Shown here one piece after another: positions 21,412 through 31,703 of a stretch of 64,000 bases of DNA. The stretch is from Channallabes apus (Eukaryota; Chordata; Actinopteri; Siluriformes; Clariidae): positions 23,573,965-23,637,964 of the forward strand of contig CM060130.1 in assembly GCA_030522415.1 (NCBI GenBank), in the 5' to 3' direction. The position numbers and the translations under genes are program-made. Numbering within the stretch: position 1 is the first letter of the stretch; each line of letters begins with the position of its first letter. Below the pieces are notes generated by a model. That model did no database searches. It was not told the origin of the DNA and saw only the letters and a list, made by a program, of their open reading frames with translations.

Positions 21412-24400
21412 TTATATTCTGTCCATTAGACCCGTAGTAGCTAAGAAGTTACAAATGTTTTTCTTTCCTCGCCCACTCATCCCACTTTTCAGTATATCTT
21501 TTATCTCTGTCCCAACCAGTCCACCTTTTCTTAATTCTTCCATCATTTTTCTCCTTTCTTCTTCATATCTTCTGCAATTTATAAGTACATGTTCTATGGT
21601 TTCATGTGTCTGACAAACCTCACAAAATCCGGTGGGATGCTTCCCTATAATGTATAATGTACTATTTAGGTTACTGTGTCCAATTCTTAATCTTGTCATT
21701 GCTGTTTCTTCTCTTCTTGTCCCTCCCCAGTTCCTCTCAATTCCAACTTTATTTTGAATGCCATATAAATGTCTCCCTTTAATTTCCCTATCCCACTGCT
21801 GTTGCCATTCTCTCACGGCTTCTTTCCACACTATACTTTTCCCCTCAGCCTTTGACATTTTTATATTTACTTCAATTTTATCTTTTTTTGTTGCATGTTT
21901 GGCTAATTTATCCACCCTCTCGTTTCCTAAAATACCTATGTGGGCTGGAGTCCATATGAGTTGAATCTCTTTACCTTTTTCTTTTATTCCCATGTATATT
22001 GTCAATATTGTATACACCAAGTCCTGACGGCTATTGGACATCCCTGATCTGAGGCTGTACAGTGTAGACAATGAGTCACTTCCAATTAAGTATTTACTTA
22101 TTTTTTCCTCCTTTACTATCCATTCTAAAGCCATCTTGATGGCATACAGTTCGACTGTATACACACTCAGTTCGTTCGATGTTCTTTTGCTTTCTTCATT
22201 TCCCTGGTTTCCTATAAAAACTGCAGATCCAGTCCTTCCAGTTTCAGGTTCTTTTGATCCATCTGTGTAAATCTGAATATGGTCTCTATACTTTTGTTCC
22301 ACATATCTATAAAATTCGTCTACTAGGTCTACATTATGATTTATTGATTTGATTTGATGCAATTTAAAATCAACTTCCATGGTTTCCATTTTCCACACTG
22401 GATAGTCAGGCCATATCACCGTTGGACAGAACTCTTTTTCACTCACCCCCAAATCTCTAGCTGACTTATCTCCTACCCACCCGAAACTATTCTTTTGTTC
22501 TCTTTCCTTTTCCCAACAAGTTTGTAGCACTTTCTTTGTGGGGTGACTGTCTCTATGTCCCTTCAAATTAATCCAATAGTTTACCAGCAATTGCTTACGT
22601 CGAATGTTTAAAGGCATTTCTCCTGCTTCCACCTGAAGCGCACACACTGGTGATGTTTTTACTGCACCTAAGCATAACCTCAAAGCTCTAGTCTGTATTT
22701 TATCAAGCCTTGTAAGTACAGATTTGGCTGCTGATCCATATACCACACTCCCATAATCAATTCTTGATCTTATTAGACTTACATATATATATTTCAATGA
22801 TTGATAGTCTGCACCCCATTCCAGTCCTGTTAAACACCTCATTGTGTTTAGTACTTTTTTGCATTTATCCTCCACCTTCCTTATATGTTCTGCCCAGGTT
22901 AACCATGAGTCAAAATGCACTCCCAGAAAGCAAAATTTATTAACCTTCTCCAACCTATTTCCGTATAATTTTAAATTAATCCCCTCATGAATTTTCTTCC
23001 TAGTAAAAAACATTACTTTAGTTTTTTCAACAGAGAATTTAAAGCCCCAATTTATTCCCCACCTCTCAACCTGCTGTATACCTTCTTGCATTTTCTTAAC
23101 TATATACTCCACATTTCTTCCTCTTTTCCATATTGCTCCATCATCTGCAAACAAGGATCTCCCCATGTTCACTTGTATATTTCCATATATGTCATTTATC
23201 ATAATTGAGAATAAAGTGGGACTTATTACACTCCCCTGGGGGGTACCATTCTCTGCCATACGTTTGCTAGACATTTCTTTTCCTATCCTAACCTGAATTG
23301 TTCTGCCTTTCAGAAAATCCCTAATCCATTTAAAAATGTTTCCTCTAATTCCCATTTTATGTACCTTAATCATCAACCCCTCTCTCCATAGCATGTCATA
23401 TGCTTTTTCTACATCAAAAAATACAGCTACAACTGTCTCTTTATTTATTTGTGCTTTCCTTATCTCATCTTCCAAGCATACCACTGCATCCATAGTACCC
23501 CTCCCTCTCCTAAATCCGCTTTGATATTCAGTCATCATACCTTGTTTTTCCATAATATACATTAATCTCTCATTTATCATTCTTTCCATTAGTTTACAGA
23601 TATGTGAGGTCAGGGCAATGGGTCTATAGTTTGATGGCTTACTAGCTTCTTTCCCAGGTTTTCTTATTGGTATAATAATGGCTTCTTTCCAACTTTTTGG
23701 CAATTTTCCTTCTTCCCACACTTTATTGTATAATATCAATAACTTCTTCTTCCCTTCTTCACTCAGATGCTTTATCATTATGTAACAAACATCATCTTTC
23801 CCTGGTGCAGTCTTCCCAGTTTTTGCCAGTGCTTTGTTTAGTTCATCCATTCTAAATGGTAAATTATGTTCACCTTCATCACTTTCCATTACTTTCAGTG
23901 CCTCCAGATTATCAGTACTAGTTTTCTCTCTTCCCCTCTTCCCTTCTTCAGATAGATTATTTGAGCTGTGAACTTGGGCAAATGTATTTACCAACATTTC
24001 AGCCTTTTCTTTATTTGTAACTGCGACCTCATTCCCATTGTTCAACACCGGGTAGCTCCAATCTCTCCTTTCTCCACCCATCTTTTTAATCATTGTCCAC
24101 ACTTCTCCTATTTGGGTAGAGTCCCCAATTGAACTGCAGTAATTCCTCCAACATAATCTTTTTGCTTGTCTTACCGTTTTCCTTACTATTGCTTGTGCAC
24201 ATTTATACTGTATCATATGCATGAAATTATGTGATCTTTTCATTACTTTAAACGCTTTATTTCTGTTTTGAACTGCTTTCTTACATTCATCATTCCACCA
24301 TGGTACTTCCTTTCTTTTTATTTTACCTTGACTTTTTGGGATAGCTTCTAGTGCTGCTGTTATTATGCTATGTCTTACTTTATTTTCAAACATTTCTATA

Positions 24401-25191
24401 TTGTTATCTTGTTCAATCTGATTTAAATATTTGTCACTTTCTTTCTGAAATTTATCCCAGTCAGCTTTTTCAAATACCCATCTTCCTCCTCTTCCTTCAA
24501 AAACTTGTGGTATATTTATCTTGATTTTACACAAAATTGGATAGTGATCACTTCCTACTGTTCCTTCCTTATACACCTTCCAATTACACATTGCTGCCAC
24601 ACTGCTAGACACCAATGTAAGATCTAGAGCAGACTCCCTTCCAGTACTAACCTCTATTCTTGTTTTAGTTCCATCGTTTAAACATACTAAATTTTTTTCC
24701 TCTAATAACTCTTCTATTACTTGCCCATTTATATCCACTTTTTCACTTCCCCACAATGTATTATGTGCATTGAAGTCCCCACACCATATAACATTATTAC
24801 TACCTTGTCCCTTTATTTCCTCAAGCTGATTCATTTGTAGTCTTCTACATGGATTATAAAAATTTATGATTACACATTTCTTCCCCATACCCCATACTTC
24901 TATTGCTACATACTCGCATTCACTCCCTACACCTACCACCCTGTGCGGTACTCCTTCTTTCACAAAAGTAACACACCCCCCTCCACTACCATTTACCCTA
25001 TCCTGTCTAATTGATACATACCCATATATGACAAAATCTAAATTTGGCTTTAGCCAGGATTCCTGAATACATATAATGTCTGGTTTTTCTTTGCATTTAG
25101 CAATAAACTGTTTGAACTCTTGCCCGTTTGATATCAGGCTCCTTGCATTCCATTGTAGGAGCAACATTAATACAATAATTAACCCACACAT
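21412..25191 (-). CDS. LINE ORF2: endonuclease, reverse transcriptase, RNase H (1259 aa)
   Basis: The enzyme nicks the target and copies the LINE RNA there (target-primed reverse transcription). Residues 10-225 form an APE-type endonuclease: E44 in IQES, D139 and N141 in GDFNAH, D215/H216 in SDH. Residues about 500-780 form the reverse transcriptase, with FFDVEKAYD, the TPQGSVISP block and active site FADD at 681-684 (YADD is more common). Residues about 970-1105 are RNase H, with D977 (YTDGS), E1014, D1039 and D1094 all present. A CCHC-type knuckle follows at C1190, C1193, H1201, C1206. No stops or missing residues are evident. The ATG (25191-25189) overlaps the ORF1 stop by 13 nt in another frame. 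Confidence 0.95.
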   Translation of the reverse strand: MCGLIIVLMLLLQWNARSLISNGQEFKQFIAKCKEKPDIICIQESWLKPNLDFVIYGYVSIRQDRVNGSGGGCVTFVKEGVPHRVVGVGSECEYVAIEVWGMGKKCVIINFYNPCRRLQMNQLEEIKGQGSNNVIWCGDFNAHNTLWGSEKVDINGQVIEELLEEKNLVCLNDGTKTRIEVSTGRESALDLTLVSSSVAAMCNWKVYKEGTVGSDHYPILCKIKINIPQVFEGRGGRWVFEKADWDKFQKESDKYLNQIEQDNNIEMFENKVRHSIITAALEAIPKSQGKIKRKEVPWWNDECKKAVQNRNKAFKVMKRSHNFMHMIQYKCAQAIVRKTVRQAKRLCWRNYCSSIGDSTQIGEVWTMIKKMGGERRDWSYPVLNNGNEVAVTNKEKAEMLVNTFAQVHSSNNLSEEGKRGREKTSTDNLEALKVMESDEGEHNLPFRMDELNKALAKTGKTAPGKDDVCYIMIKHLSEEGKKKLLILYNKVWEEGKLPKSWKEAIIIPIRKPGKEASKPSNYRPIALTSHICKLMERMINERLMYIMEKQGMMTEYQSGFRRGRGTMDAVVCLEDEIRKAQINKETVVAVFFDVEKAYDMLWREGLMIKVHKMGIRGNIFKWIRDFLKGRTIQVRIGKEMSSKRMAENGTPQGSVISPTLFSIMINDIYGNIQVNMGRSLFADDGAIWKRGRNVEYIVKKMQEGIQQVERWGINWGFKFSVEKTKVMFFTRKKIHEGINLKLYGNRLEKVNKFCFLGVHFDSWLTWAEHIRKVEDKCKKVLNTMRCLTGLEWGADYQSLKYIYVSLIRSRIDYGSVVYGSAAKSVLTRLDKIQTRALRLCLGAVKTSPVCALQVEAGEMPLNIRRKQLLVNYWINLKGHRDSHPTKKVLQTCWEKEREQKNSFGWVGDKSARDLGVSEKEFCPTVIWPDYPVWKMETMEVDFKLHQIKSINHNVDLVDEFYRYVEQKYRDHIQIYTDGSKEPETGRTGSAVFIGNQGNEESKRTSNELSVYTVELYAIKMALEWIVKEEKISKYLIGSDSLSTLYSLRSGMSNSRQDLVYTILTIYMGIKEKGKEIQLIWTPAHIGILGNERVDKLAKHATKKDKIEVNIKMSKAEGKSIVWKEAVREWQQQWDREIKGRHLYGIQNKVGIERNWGGTRREETAMTRLRIGHSNLNSTLYIIGKHPTGFCEVCQTHETIEHVLINCRRYEEERRKMMEELRKGGLVGTEIKDILKSGMSGRGKKNICNFLATTGLMDRI

Positions 25192-26381
25192 GTTACCTCT
25201 TGACTAGCCTGTACACTTAATTCATCCCTCACCTCTTCCCATTTCAAACCTGCCATATCTAGGTGATGTATTGCTGCTTTTACTATAATCTGAATTCTTT
25301 CCGTTTTAGATCTGGTTTCAGCTGTAGCATTTATAACTCCTGCTATAAATGTCACCATTTTCTTCTTCTCTTCCCACTGATCTTTACGTTCTTGTGGGAC
25401 TTCTCTCATCTCTCTCTCCATAGTTTCCCTTTTGCGACCTTTATTTTCTTTTTCTGATCTTTCAATAGCCTCAGAGTAAGAAACGTTTTCCTTTACTTTT
25501 ATTTGCTGTATTTTCACTTGCTTTTTCATCATTTCGCATCCCCAAAATGCAACACTGTGATTACCTCCACAGTTACAACACTTCGGTTCCACTTCCTCTC
25601 CACATTTTCCATAATCGTGGTCTCCACTGCACCTGGCACATCTTCTTTTTCCTTTGCAGACCTTAGCTATATGTCCAAATTCTTGGCAATTATAGCATCT
25701 CATTGGCTTAGGTGTAAATTCCCTCACTCTATATCTCATAAATCCATAGTATACCTCTTTCGGCACTTCCTTTGATTCAAACTCAATCAAGACAGATTCG
25801 GTTTCTACTTTTCCTACTCCCCTTGTCAGTCTTACTGCGCTTTTAACTGACTTGTTTTGTGCCTTCATATCTTCAATTAGCCCTTTTATATTTACAGTAA
25901 GAGGAATTCCGTATATCACTCCCTTACTTCCACCCATTCTTCTTTCTCCTACTCTTACTACTTTGACTATTTTAATTTTTCCCATACAACTCATCTTCAT
26001 TGCCTTTTCCATCTGCTCCACACTATTACAACCTATAAGTAAATTTCCATCTCCCAAGATTCTTGCATATTTCACTTCTCCTATTTGTCCTCTTATTATT
26101 TTTGTTAATTTAAGTGGGTCCATTCTCTTAACTCCTCCCTCTCCTTCAAATCGTACTACTATATTAACCAATCTTTCTTTATGACACTCTCCTTCATCAT
26201 CTCTGCCTTCACTTTCCGTTCCAGTTGTGCTAGCCTCACCTTTTTTCTTTCTCTTACGACTAGTACTTTTCCTTACTGCTTTTCCTCTCCTTACTTCTTC
26301 CCAATCACTTTCTCCCCTCTCATCAATACCATTTCCCTCTTGGTCACTATATTCCATACCATCCGTACTCTTCCCCGCCAT
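25179..26381 (-). CDS. LINE ORF1: RNA-binding gag-like protein with three CCHC knuckles (400 aa)
   Basis: ORF1 proteins coat the LINE RNA and help deliver it to the target. The N-terminus is acidic then strongly basic (RKRKKKGE near residue 45). Residues about 65-225 look like the RRM-like or nucleic-acid-binding region of I-type ORF1s. Three zinc knuckles follow at about 229-242 (CYNCQEFGHIAKVC), 248-260 and 268-282. The C-terminal third is charged and probably helical. The frame is intact and ends within the start of ORF2, so ORF2 could be made by termination-reinitiation. Assignment is certain at the family level from the knuckles and position. Confidence 0.92.
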   Translation of the reverse strand: MAGKSTDGMEYSDQEGNGIDERGESDWEEVRRGKAVRKSTSRKRKKKGEASTTGTESEGRDDEGECHKERLVNIVVRFEGEGGVKRMDPLKLTKIIRGQIGEVKYARILGDGNLLIGCNSVEQMEKAMKMSCMGKIKIVKVVRVGERRMGGSKGVIYGIPLTVNIKGLIEDMKAQNKSVKSAVRLTRGVGKVETESVLIEFESKEVPKEVYYGFMRYRVREFTPKPMRCYNCQEFGHIAKVCKGKRRCARCSGDHDYGKCGEEVEPKCCNCGGNHSVAFWGCEMMKKQVKIQQIKVKENVSYSEAIERSEKENKGRKRETMEREMREVPQERKDQWEEKKKMVTFIAGVINATAETRSKTERIQIIVKAAIHHLDMAGLKWEEVRDELSVQASQEVTCVG

Positions 26382-26794
26382 TTTGATAAAGCTGAATGAT
26401 GTGGCCGATGCAGAAGTTGCGGGGAGACACCGCTACCGGACCTATACAGGCCGTCGGCCGATGCCTCCTACACCACTTCCCACTCGACTCACCACAAACT
26501 TTCCACTTTATCCTCCCCGGATGTTCCACAGAAGTTTCAGAGCAACCAGCTGTTCTCCGACGAACAAAGTCCACAATTTCTTAACCTATTACAATCTCAA
26601 ACGTCCTCCTCGTGCCGAACTCGCGCCATTTCCGGGTCTATATACACGCCCTTCTCGTCTGATTGGTCCTTCGGAGGTGATGTCGAATTAATGATTGACA
26701 GGGTCCTTATCCAACTGGAGGACCTGTGAATTAATAATAAAAAGAGAGCAAGAGAAAAGGAGAAAACCTTCTCAAAACGATACGGGACGTAACA

Positions 26795-26806
26795 CCCCCA
26801 TCCTTA
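26795..26806 (-). other. Element A polypurine tract
   Basis: On the minus strand AAGGATGGGGG directly precedes the 3' LTR start (TGTTACG). This is the expected place and composition for the plus-strand primer of reverse transcription. Confidence 0.75.
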
Positions 26807-26863
26807 AAACCAAGCATATACCCATCTTCAATAACTTTGCCCTAAAACAATGGATGCTATTCC

Positions 26864-29800
26864 TTAAATTCGTGATAACGCATCTGCCACTACGTTATCC
26901 CTACCCTTCTTGTACTGAATCTCGAGATTGTAGTCCTGAAGAACAAGGAACCACCTCATCAATCTCCGGTTTCGATTACACATACGGGTGATAAAAGTCA
27001 ACGGGTTGTGATCAGTGTAAACAATTACCGTATGAGTAGAAGAGCCAACATAAACCTCAAAGTGTTGAACTGCTAACAACAATGCCAAAGCTTCCTTCTC
27101 TATTGTTGAATAATTTTTCTGGCTCTCTCTAAACTTTTTGGAATAATAACAAATAGGATGATCAATTCCATCCTTACCTTCCTGCAAGAGTACTGCACCA
27201 GCTCCCACATCACTCGCGTCCACCTCCAATTTAAACGCTACCGAAAAGTTTGGAGCAGCTAGGACAGGTTCACTACACAACAACACTTTAATATTGTCAA
27301 ATGCCACTTGGCATACAGAATCCCAGACAAACGGTTGTGAAGGGCTAAGTAAAGTTGTTAGTGGTGTAGCGACTGATGAAAAGTTTCTACAGAAACACCG
27401 ATAATAACCGGCCATACCCAGGAATCTGCGCAACTCGCGTCGGGTTTTAGGCGCGGGAAATTCATTTATGACCGCAATTTTTGCCATTACCGGACGTACT
27501 TGACCATACCCCACCTGTTTGCCTAGGTAAGTTACTGTAGCCTTACCAATTTCGCATTTTGCTAAATTCAATGTTAATGAAGCTTCTTGTAAACGCTTAA
27601 AAACAGTTTCTAAAAGCATTATATGCTCCGACCAACTCTGTGAATAAATCACTACATCATCCAGGTAAGCATTACAATTCGGAACATCCGCGAGAATTAG
27701 GTTAACCAACCTCTGAAAAGTTGCTGCGGCATTTCGCAGACCAAATGGCATCACTTTGTATTGTAAGAAATAGTCTGGTGTCACGAAAGCTGAAATTTCA
27801 GAGGCTCTGGGGGTTAATGGAACCTGCCAATATCCTTTGAGTAAATCTAATTTACTCACGAATTTGGCGGAACCTACGCTGTCCACACAATCTTCTATTC
27901 TTGGCATTGGAAAACAGTCAGGAACCGTTACCGCATTGACGCGTCTATAATCAGTACAAAAACGTGCTGTGTCATCGGACTTCTGTACTAAGAGACATGG
28001 TGAGCTCCAAGGGCTAATACTAGGACTGGCCAAACCCTTCTCCAACAGATAATGAACTTCTTTATTCATTATAGCTCTTTTAACCGAGTTAACTCTATAA
28101 GGGTGTTGTTTGATTGGACGGGCATCACCCACATCGATGTCATGTTGCAGAACATTTGTAAGTGTAGGTACGTCACCCAATATAGAAGAAAACTTGTTAA
28201 GGAGTTTAACCACTTCCTCTTCCTGATCAGCATTGAGATGTACTAAGAAACTTGACAAATTAGCTAAAGTGTCAGAATTAGTCAATCGAGCAGATGACAA
28301 GGGAGTATTAAACTCCGTTGAGTCTTCAGAATCACTTGGTTGTTCTACTACTGAACTTGAGTCGCATACGATCCCTATTGCATGAATAGAATCATCTTCC
28401 TTCTCCTGAGACTTCACGTCTTCTCTAGTATAATATGCTTTCAACATGTTAACATGACATACCCGTTTTTGACGTTTCCTGTCTGGCGTACTCAACACAT
28501 AATCCGTCTCTCCGCGCTTCTCCAGGATCTTATAAGGGCCAGAGAAACGTGCTGTTAACGCCGCTCCAGGAACAGGAAGCAGGACTAGCACCTGATCACC
28601 CACTGCAAAAGATCTAGTCACAGCAGATTTATCATACCACCTTTTCATCTTCCCCTGAGCTTTAGTCAAGGATTCACGCGCTAGCATGCAAGCCTTCTGA
28701 AGTCTGTCATGAAATTTACTCACATAGTCTAATACATTTGTCTTTTTGGATTCTACAATACCCAACATACTCTCCTTCAAAACCTTTAGTGGTCCTTTCA
28801 CAGCATGGCCGAACACCAGCTCTGATGGACTGAACCAAAGAGACTCTTGTACTGTATCGCGGATTGCAAATAAAAGCAAGGGAACACCTTCGTCCCACTC
28901 CGATCCTGTCTCAATACAGTATTTCCTGAGCATTGCTTTTAGAGTTTGATGGAACCTTTCCAGTGATCCCTGACTCTCCGGATGAAAAGCACTCGATATA
29001 CGGTGAGTAATATTAAGAGATTTAAAAACTTGAGCACACAATGTGGATAGGAAATTAGTTCCCTGATCTGTCTGAACAATTCTTGGTAAACCAAAAGTGG
29101 TAAAGAACTTTATTAGCGTTTTAATGACTGTTCGAGCTGTAATATTGCGAAGAGGAATTGCTTCCGGATATCTGGTAGCCGTACACATAATGGTCAATAG
29201 AAATTGATTACCAGACTTGGTCTTGGGTAAAGGACCAACGCAATCTATGATCACATGATCAAAAGGATCGCCTAAGACAGGAATTGGAACTAACGGTGCT
29301 GGTGGAATCACTTGGTTCGGTTTCCCAGAATACTGGCAAACGTGACACGTCTTACAAAACTGTACCACATCACGCTTCAAACCATACCAAAAAAAATGTT
29401 GTAGGACACGATTATATGTTTTTGTCACTCCTAAGTGCCCAGACAACAAATGATCATGTGCCAAGGATAATACCTGCTGCCGAAAATTTGAGGGAACCAC
29501 CACCTGACATACTACGTTCCACTCATCCTCGGTAACATTACTTTTATGCCACTTTCGCATTAGTACACCATCTTCGATGACGAATGAAACATTACTCAGT
29601 TCCGACCCCTCGGCTAGTTTAAAACATTTCACAAGAGAAACATCATTCTTCTGAGCCTCAATTAATTCTTCACGAGTTATTGTCAAGGATAATGGGCCAC
29701 TCACTACCAGCTCACTCACCTGATCGTTAGTATGGCTCTTGACTTCAGGCTTTCCCTCAGTCTCCTGATCAATACATAGGAAAGTGTCAGATAAAAATTC

Positions 29801-31351
29801 TTCCTTATTTTTCTTTGATTGGGCACGTGTAATCACGCAAGCAGTAAATGCATTTGGATATTTCAAAGACAATTCATCCGTGCTATTCTCTGCCAAAGTA
29901 TCGGTTACTTCCAGTGAAGGTACCACCTTACCTCCAGCTAAATCGTTTCCTAAAATAAAGGATACGCCTTTTACTGGTAAAACTGGGCGTACTCCTACCT
30001 CCACAAAACCAGACACCAAGTCTGTTTGCAGGTGAATGCGATGAACAGGTACCCTCATGATTTCCATGCTGAAACCCTGGACTAGTCTACTAGATCCGAC
30101 GGATGTCTGATCTGAAAAAGGCAAAACTTCTGAACATACAAATGACTGGGCTGCGCCGGTGTCCCTCAACACTTGCACTTCTACCCGATCTTCTACATTC
30201 CCTGATAGTGACACATAACCTTTAAAAATGAATGGAGAATATACATTGTCTACCTTATCTATTACCTGTTCAACATGCCCATTTTGACTCACGATATTTG
30301 CAAATCCAACCTCTTTCACTTGAACTTGCTGCTTGCGCTTTAAAGAGAAACACTCTGCAATGATGTGTCCTTTTTTATGACAATAGAAGCATTCCCGCAT
30401 TTCTTTAGGCTTCTCAACATTCACTTTAGGCTGCTGAATCTTCATTGGTGACTTCACATAGCTCTTCTCCAAAATTACTGGCTGAAAAACATTTCTATGT
30501 GTCAGCACAAATTCGTCTGCTAATACTGCTGCTTCAGATACCGTTGCTACCTTTTGTTCATTTAAATACAACACCATTCTATCTGGAAGACACTGTTTAA
30601 AATCTTCGAGTAATACCAGTTCTCTCAGTGAAGTAAAGTCTTCTACTTTACTAGAAATGCACCATCTATCAAAAAGAATCCCCTTATCTCGGGCAAATTC
30701 GACATAGGTTTGGACTGCGTTCTTTTTTCGAGCACGAAACTGCTGCCTATAGGCCTCTGGGACTAGTTCATAAGCTCTAAGTACTGCTAATTTAACTACC
30801 TCATATTTAAGGCTGTCTTCCAAAGACAAGGTTGAATAAACCTCCAAAGCTTTACCAGTCAGTTTACACTGTAACAACAATGACCATACCTCTTTTGGCC
30901 AATTCAAAGAAATTGCAATTTTTTCGAAAGCGTTAAAATAACTATCCACTTCCGACTCGCGGAAACTAGGCACCAAAACGACGTGCTTACCCACATCAAA
31001 AGTGGTTGAATTAGAATTAGCCGAATTATCACTTACCGGACGGAAGTTTTGCTGAACAGGGGAACCCGCTGCATATCTTGCCGCCTCAATGTCCAACTGT
31101 TTAAGCTTAACTTCCTTCTCGGCCTCAATTTCGAGCTTGCGGATTTGTAGTTTCAGATCCAACTCTGCCTGGTGGGCCTGTGTTCTCTCTTGAGTCTCTG
31201 CGTGGAGTCGTGCAATTCGTACTTTCAATTGCGTCTCCCCTCTTAACTTGGGAGTGCCTGGGGAAAAAGGTTGAAAAGGCGAGAGAGTTGCCCTAAGTTT
31301 GGCCTCCGCCTCTGTTGTGACTAACTCACCTTCGCTTTCACCAGTTTCCAC
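26864..31351 (-). CDS. Element A gag-pol polyprotein, Gmr1 gene order (1495 aa)
   Basis: One uninterrupted frame carries the whole retrotransposon polyprotein. Domains in order: a charged coiled-coil-like N-terminus (about 35-95); capsid with a SCAN-like segment (about 200-285); zinc knuckle CFYCHKKGHIIAEC (321-334); aspartic protease (DTGA, 397-400); integrase zinc region (H634, H639, C669, C672); integrase core (D703, D762, E798, DD35E); reverse transcriptase (about 1090-1290, YLDD at 1229-1232); and RNase H (D1378, E1418/E1420, D1447, ending ADALSRI). Integrase before reverse transcriptase is opposite to ordinary Ty3/gypsy order and defines Gmr1-like elements. All key catalytic residues are present and I see no frameshift. 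Having no separate gag frame means capsid and enzymes are made as one chain. Confidence 0.95.
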   Translation of the reverse strand: METGESEGELVTTEAEAKLRATLSPFQPFSPGTPKLRGETQLKVRIARLHAETQERTQAHQAELDLKLQIRKLEIEAEKEVKLKQLDIEAARYAAGSPVQQNFRPVSDNSANSNSTTFDVGKHVVLVPSFRESEVDSYFNAFEKIAISLNWPKEVWSLLLQCKLTGKALEVYSTLSLEDSLKYEVVKLAVLRAYELVPEAYRQQFRARKKNAVQTYVEFARDKGILFDRWCISSKVEDFTSLRELVLLEDFKQCLPDRMVLYLNEQKVATVSEAAVLADEFVLTHRNVFQPVILEKSYVKSPMKIQQPKVNVEKPKEMRECFYCHKKGHIIAECFSLKRKQQVQVKEVGFANIVSQNGHVEQVIDKVDNVYSPFIFKGYVSLSGNVEDRVEVQVLRDTGAAQSFVCSEVLPFSDQTSVGSSRLVQGFSMEIMRVPVHRIHLQTDLVSGFVEVGVRPVLPVKGVSFILGNDLAGGKVVPSLEVTDTLAENSTDELSLKYPNAFTACVITRAQSKKNKEEFLSDTFLCIDQETEGKPEVKSHTNDQVSELVVSGPLSLTITREELIEAQKNDVSLVKCFKLAEGSELSNVSFVIEDGVLMRKWHKSNVTEDEWNVVCQVVVPSNFRQQVLSLAHDHLLSGHLGVTKTYNRVLQHFFWYGLKRDVVQFCKTCHVCQYSGKPNQVIPPAPLVPIPVLGDPFDHVIIDCVGPLPKTKSGNQFLLTIMCTATRYPEAIPLRNITARTVIKTLIKFFTTFGLPRIVQTDQGTNFLSTLCAQVFKSLNITHRISSAFHPESQGSLERFHQTLKAMLRKYCIETGSEWDEGVPLLLFAIRDTVQESLWFSPSELVFGHAVKGPLKVLKESMLGIVESKKTNVLDYVSKFHDRLQKACMLARESLTKAQGKMKRWYDKSAVTRSFAVGDQVLVLLPVPGAALTARFSGPYKILEKRGETDYVLSTPDRKRQKRVCHVNMLKAYYTREDVKSQEKEDDSIHAIGIVCDSSSVVEQPSDSEDSTEFNTPLSSARLTNSDTLANLSSFLVHLNADQEEEVVKLLNKFSSILGDVPTLTNVLQHDIDVGDARPIKQHPYRVNSVKRAIMNKEVHYLLEKGLASPSISPWSSPCLLVQKSDDTARFCTDYRRVNAVTVPDCFPMPRIEDCVDSVGSAKFVSKLDLLKGYWQVPLTPRASEISAFVTPDYFLQYKVMPFGLRNAAATFQRLVNLILADVPNCNAYLDDVVIYSQSWSEHIMLLETVFKRLQEASLTLNLAKCEIGKATVTYLGKQVGYGQVRPVMAKIAVINEFPAPKTRRELRRFLGMAGYYRCFCRNFSSVATPLTTLLSPSQPFVWDSVCQVAFDNIKVLLCSEPVLAAPNFSVAFKLEVDASDVGAGAVLLQEGKDGIDHPICYYSKKFRESQKNYSTIEKEALALLLAVQHFEVYVGSSTHTVIVYTDHNPLTFITRMCNRNRRLMRWFLVLQDYNLEIQYKKGRDNVVADALSRI

Positions 31352-31703
31352 AACATCCGGTTCTCCCTCCGTAGGCTGTGCCCCTCTGTCTACAATCGGC
31401 CAGCTTAAAACGCCAAATTCATTTAGGCGATCAATTAATTCCGCCTTAATTTCCTTTTTTATGTCTGTTTTGGAATCACGATTTGGAAGTGGTCAGCTAT
31501 TAATAACAACTCGTCTTTCCTGCATTTATCTATCACCTCTAACGAGGGATCATCAATGAAATTCTGTAAGTTAAACGCCATTAAACCGTGTGATGATGCG
31601 GTACAGGACCAAATTCGCTCGAACCAATGTTTACGTCAATAACTTTAGAAGAAAAGTAATACCCACCACACTCTTCGGCAAAAGAAAGAGCATTCACTTT
31701 TTA

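Larger units (their letters stand above)
21286..26608 (-). mobile_element. Full-length LINE of the I superfamily (Nimb/I-like)
   Basis: A 5.32-kb element flanked by a perfect 14-bp duplication CTCGTGCCGAACTC (21272-21285 and 26609-26622), inserted in element A's LTR. On the minus strand it has a short 5' UTR, ORF1 with CCHC knuckles, ORF2 with endonuclease, reverse transcriptase and RNase H, a short 3' UTR, and a GAA-repeat tail (21286-21303). RNase H in a LINE points to the I group. Simple-repeat tails instead of poly(A) also fit that group. Both ORFs are open and both ends complete, so this copy may be a recent source-competent insertion. Confidence 0.95.
20567..26794 (-). repeat. Element A 3' LTR (left), split by the LINE
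   Basis: LTR sequence occupies 20567-21285 and 26623-26794. A TATA-like CTATATAGG lies near 21070-21079. The join across the LINE is confirmed by the uninterrupted matching sequence at about 41098-41115 in the other LTR. Confidence 0.95.

Noticed and set aside
27000..31600. Plus-strand frames such as 28052-28246 and 29284-29535
   Set aside because: Antisense to the intact Gmr1-like polyprotein.
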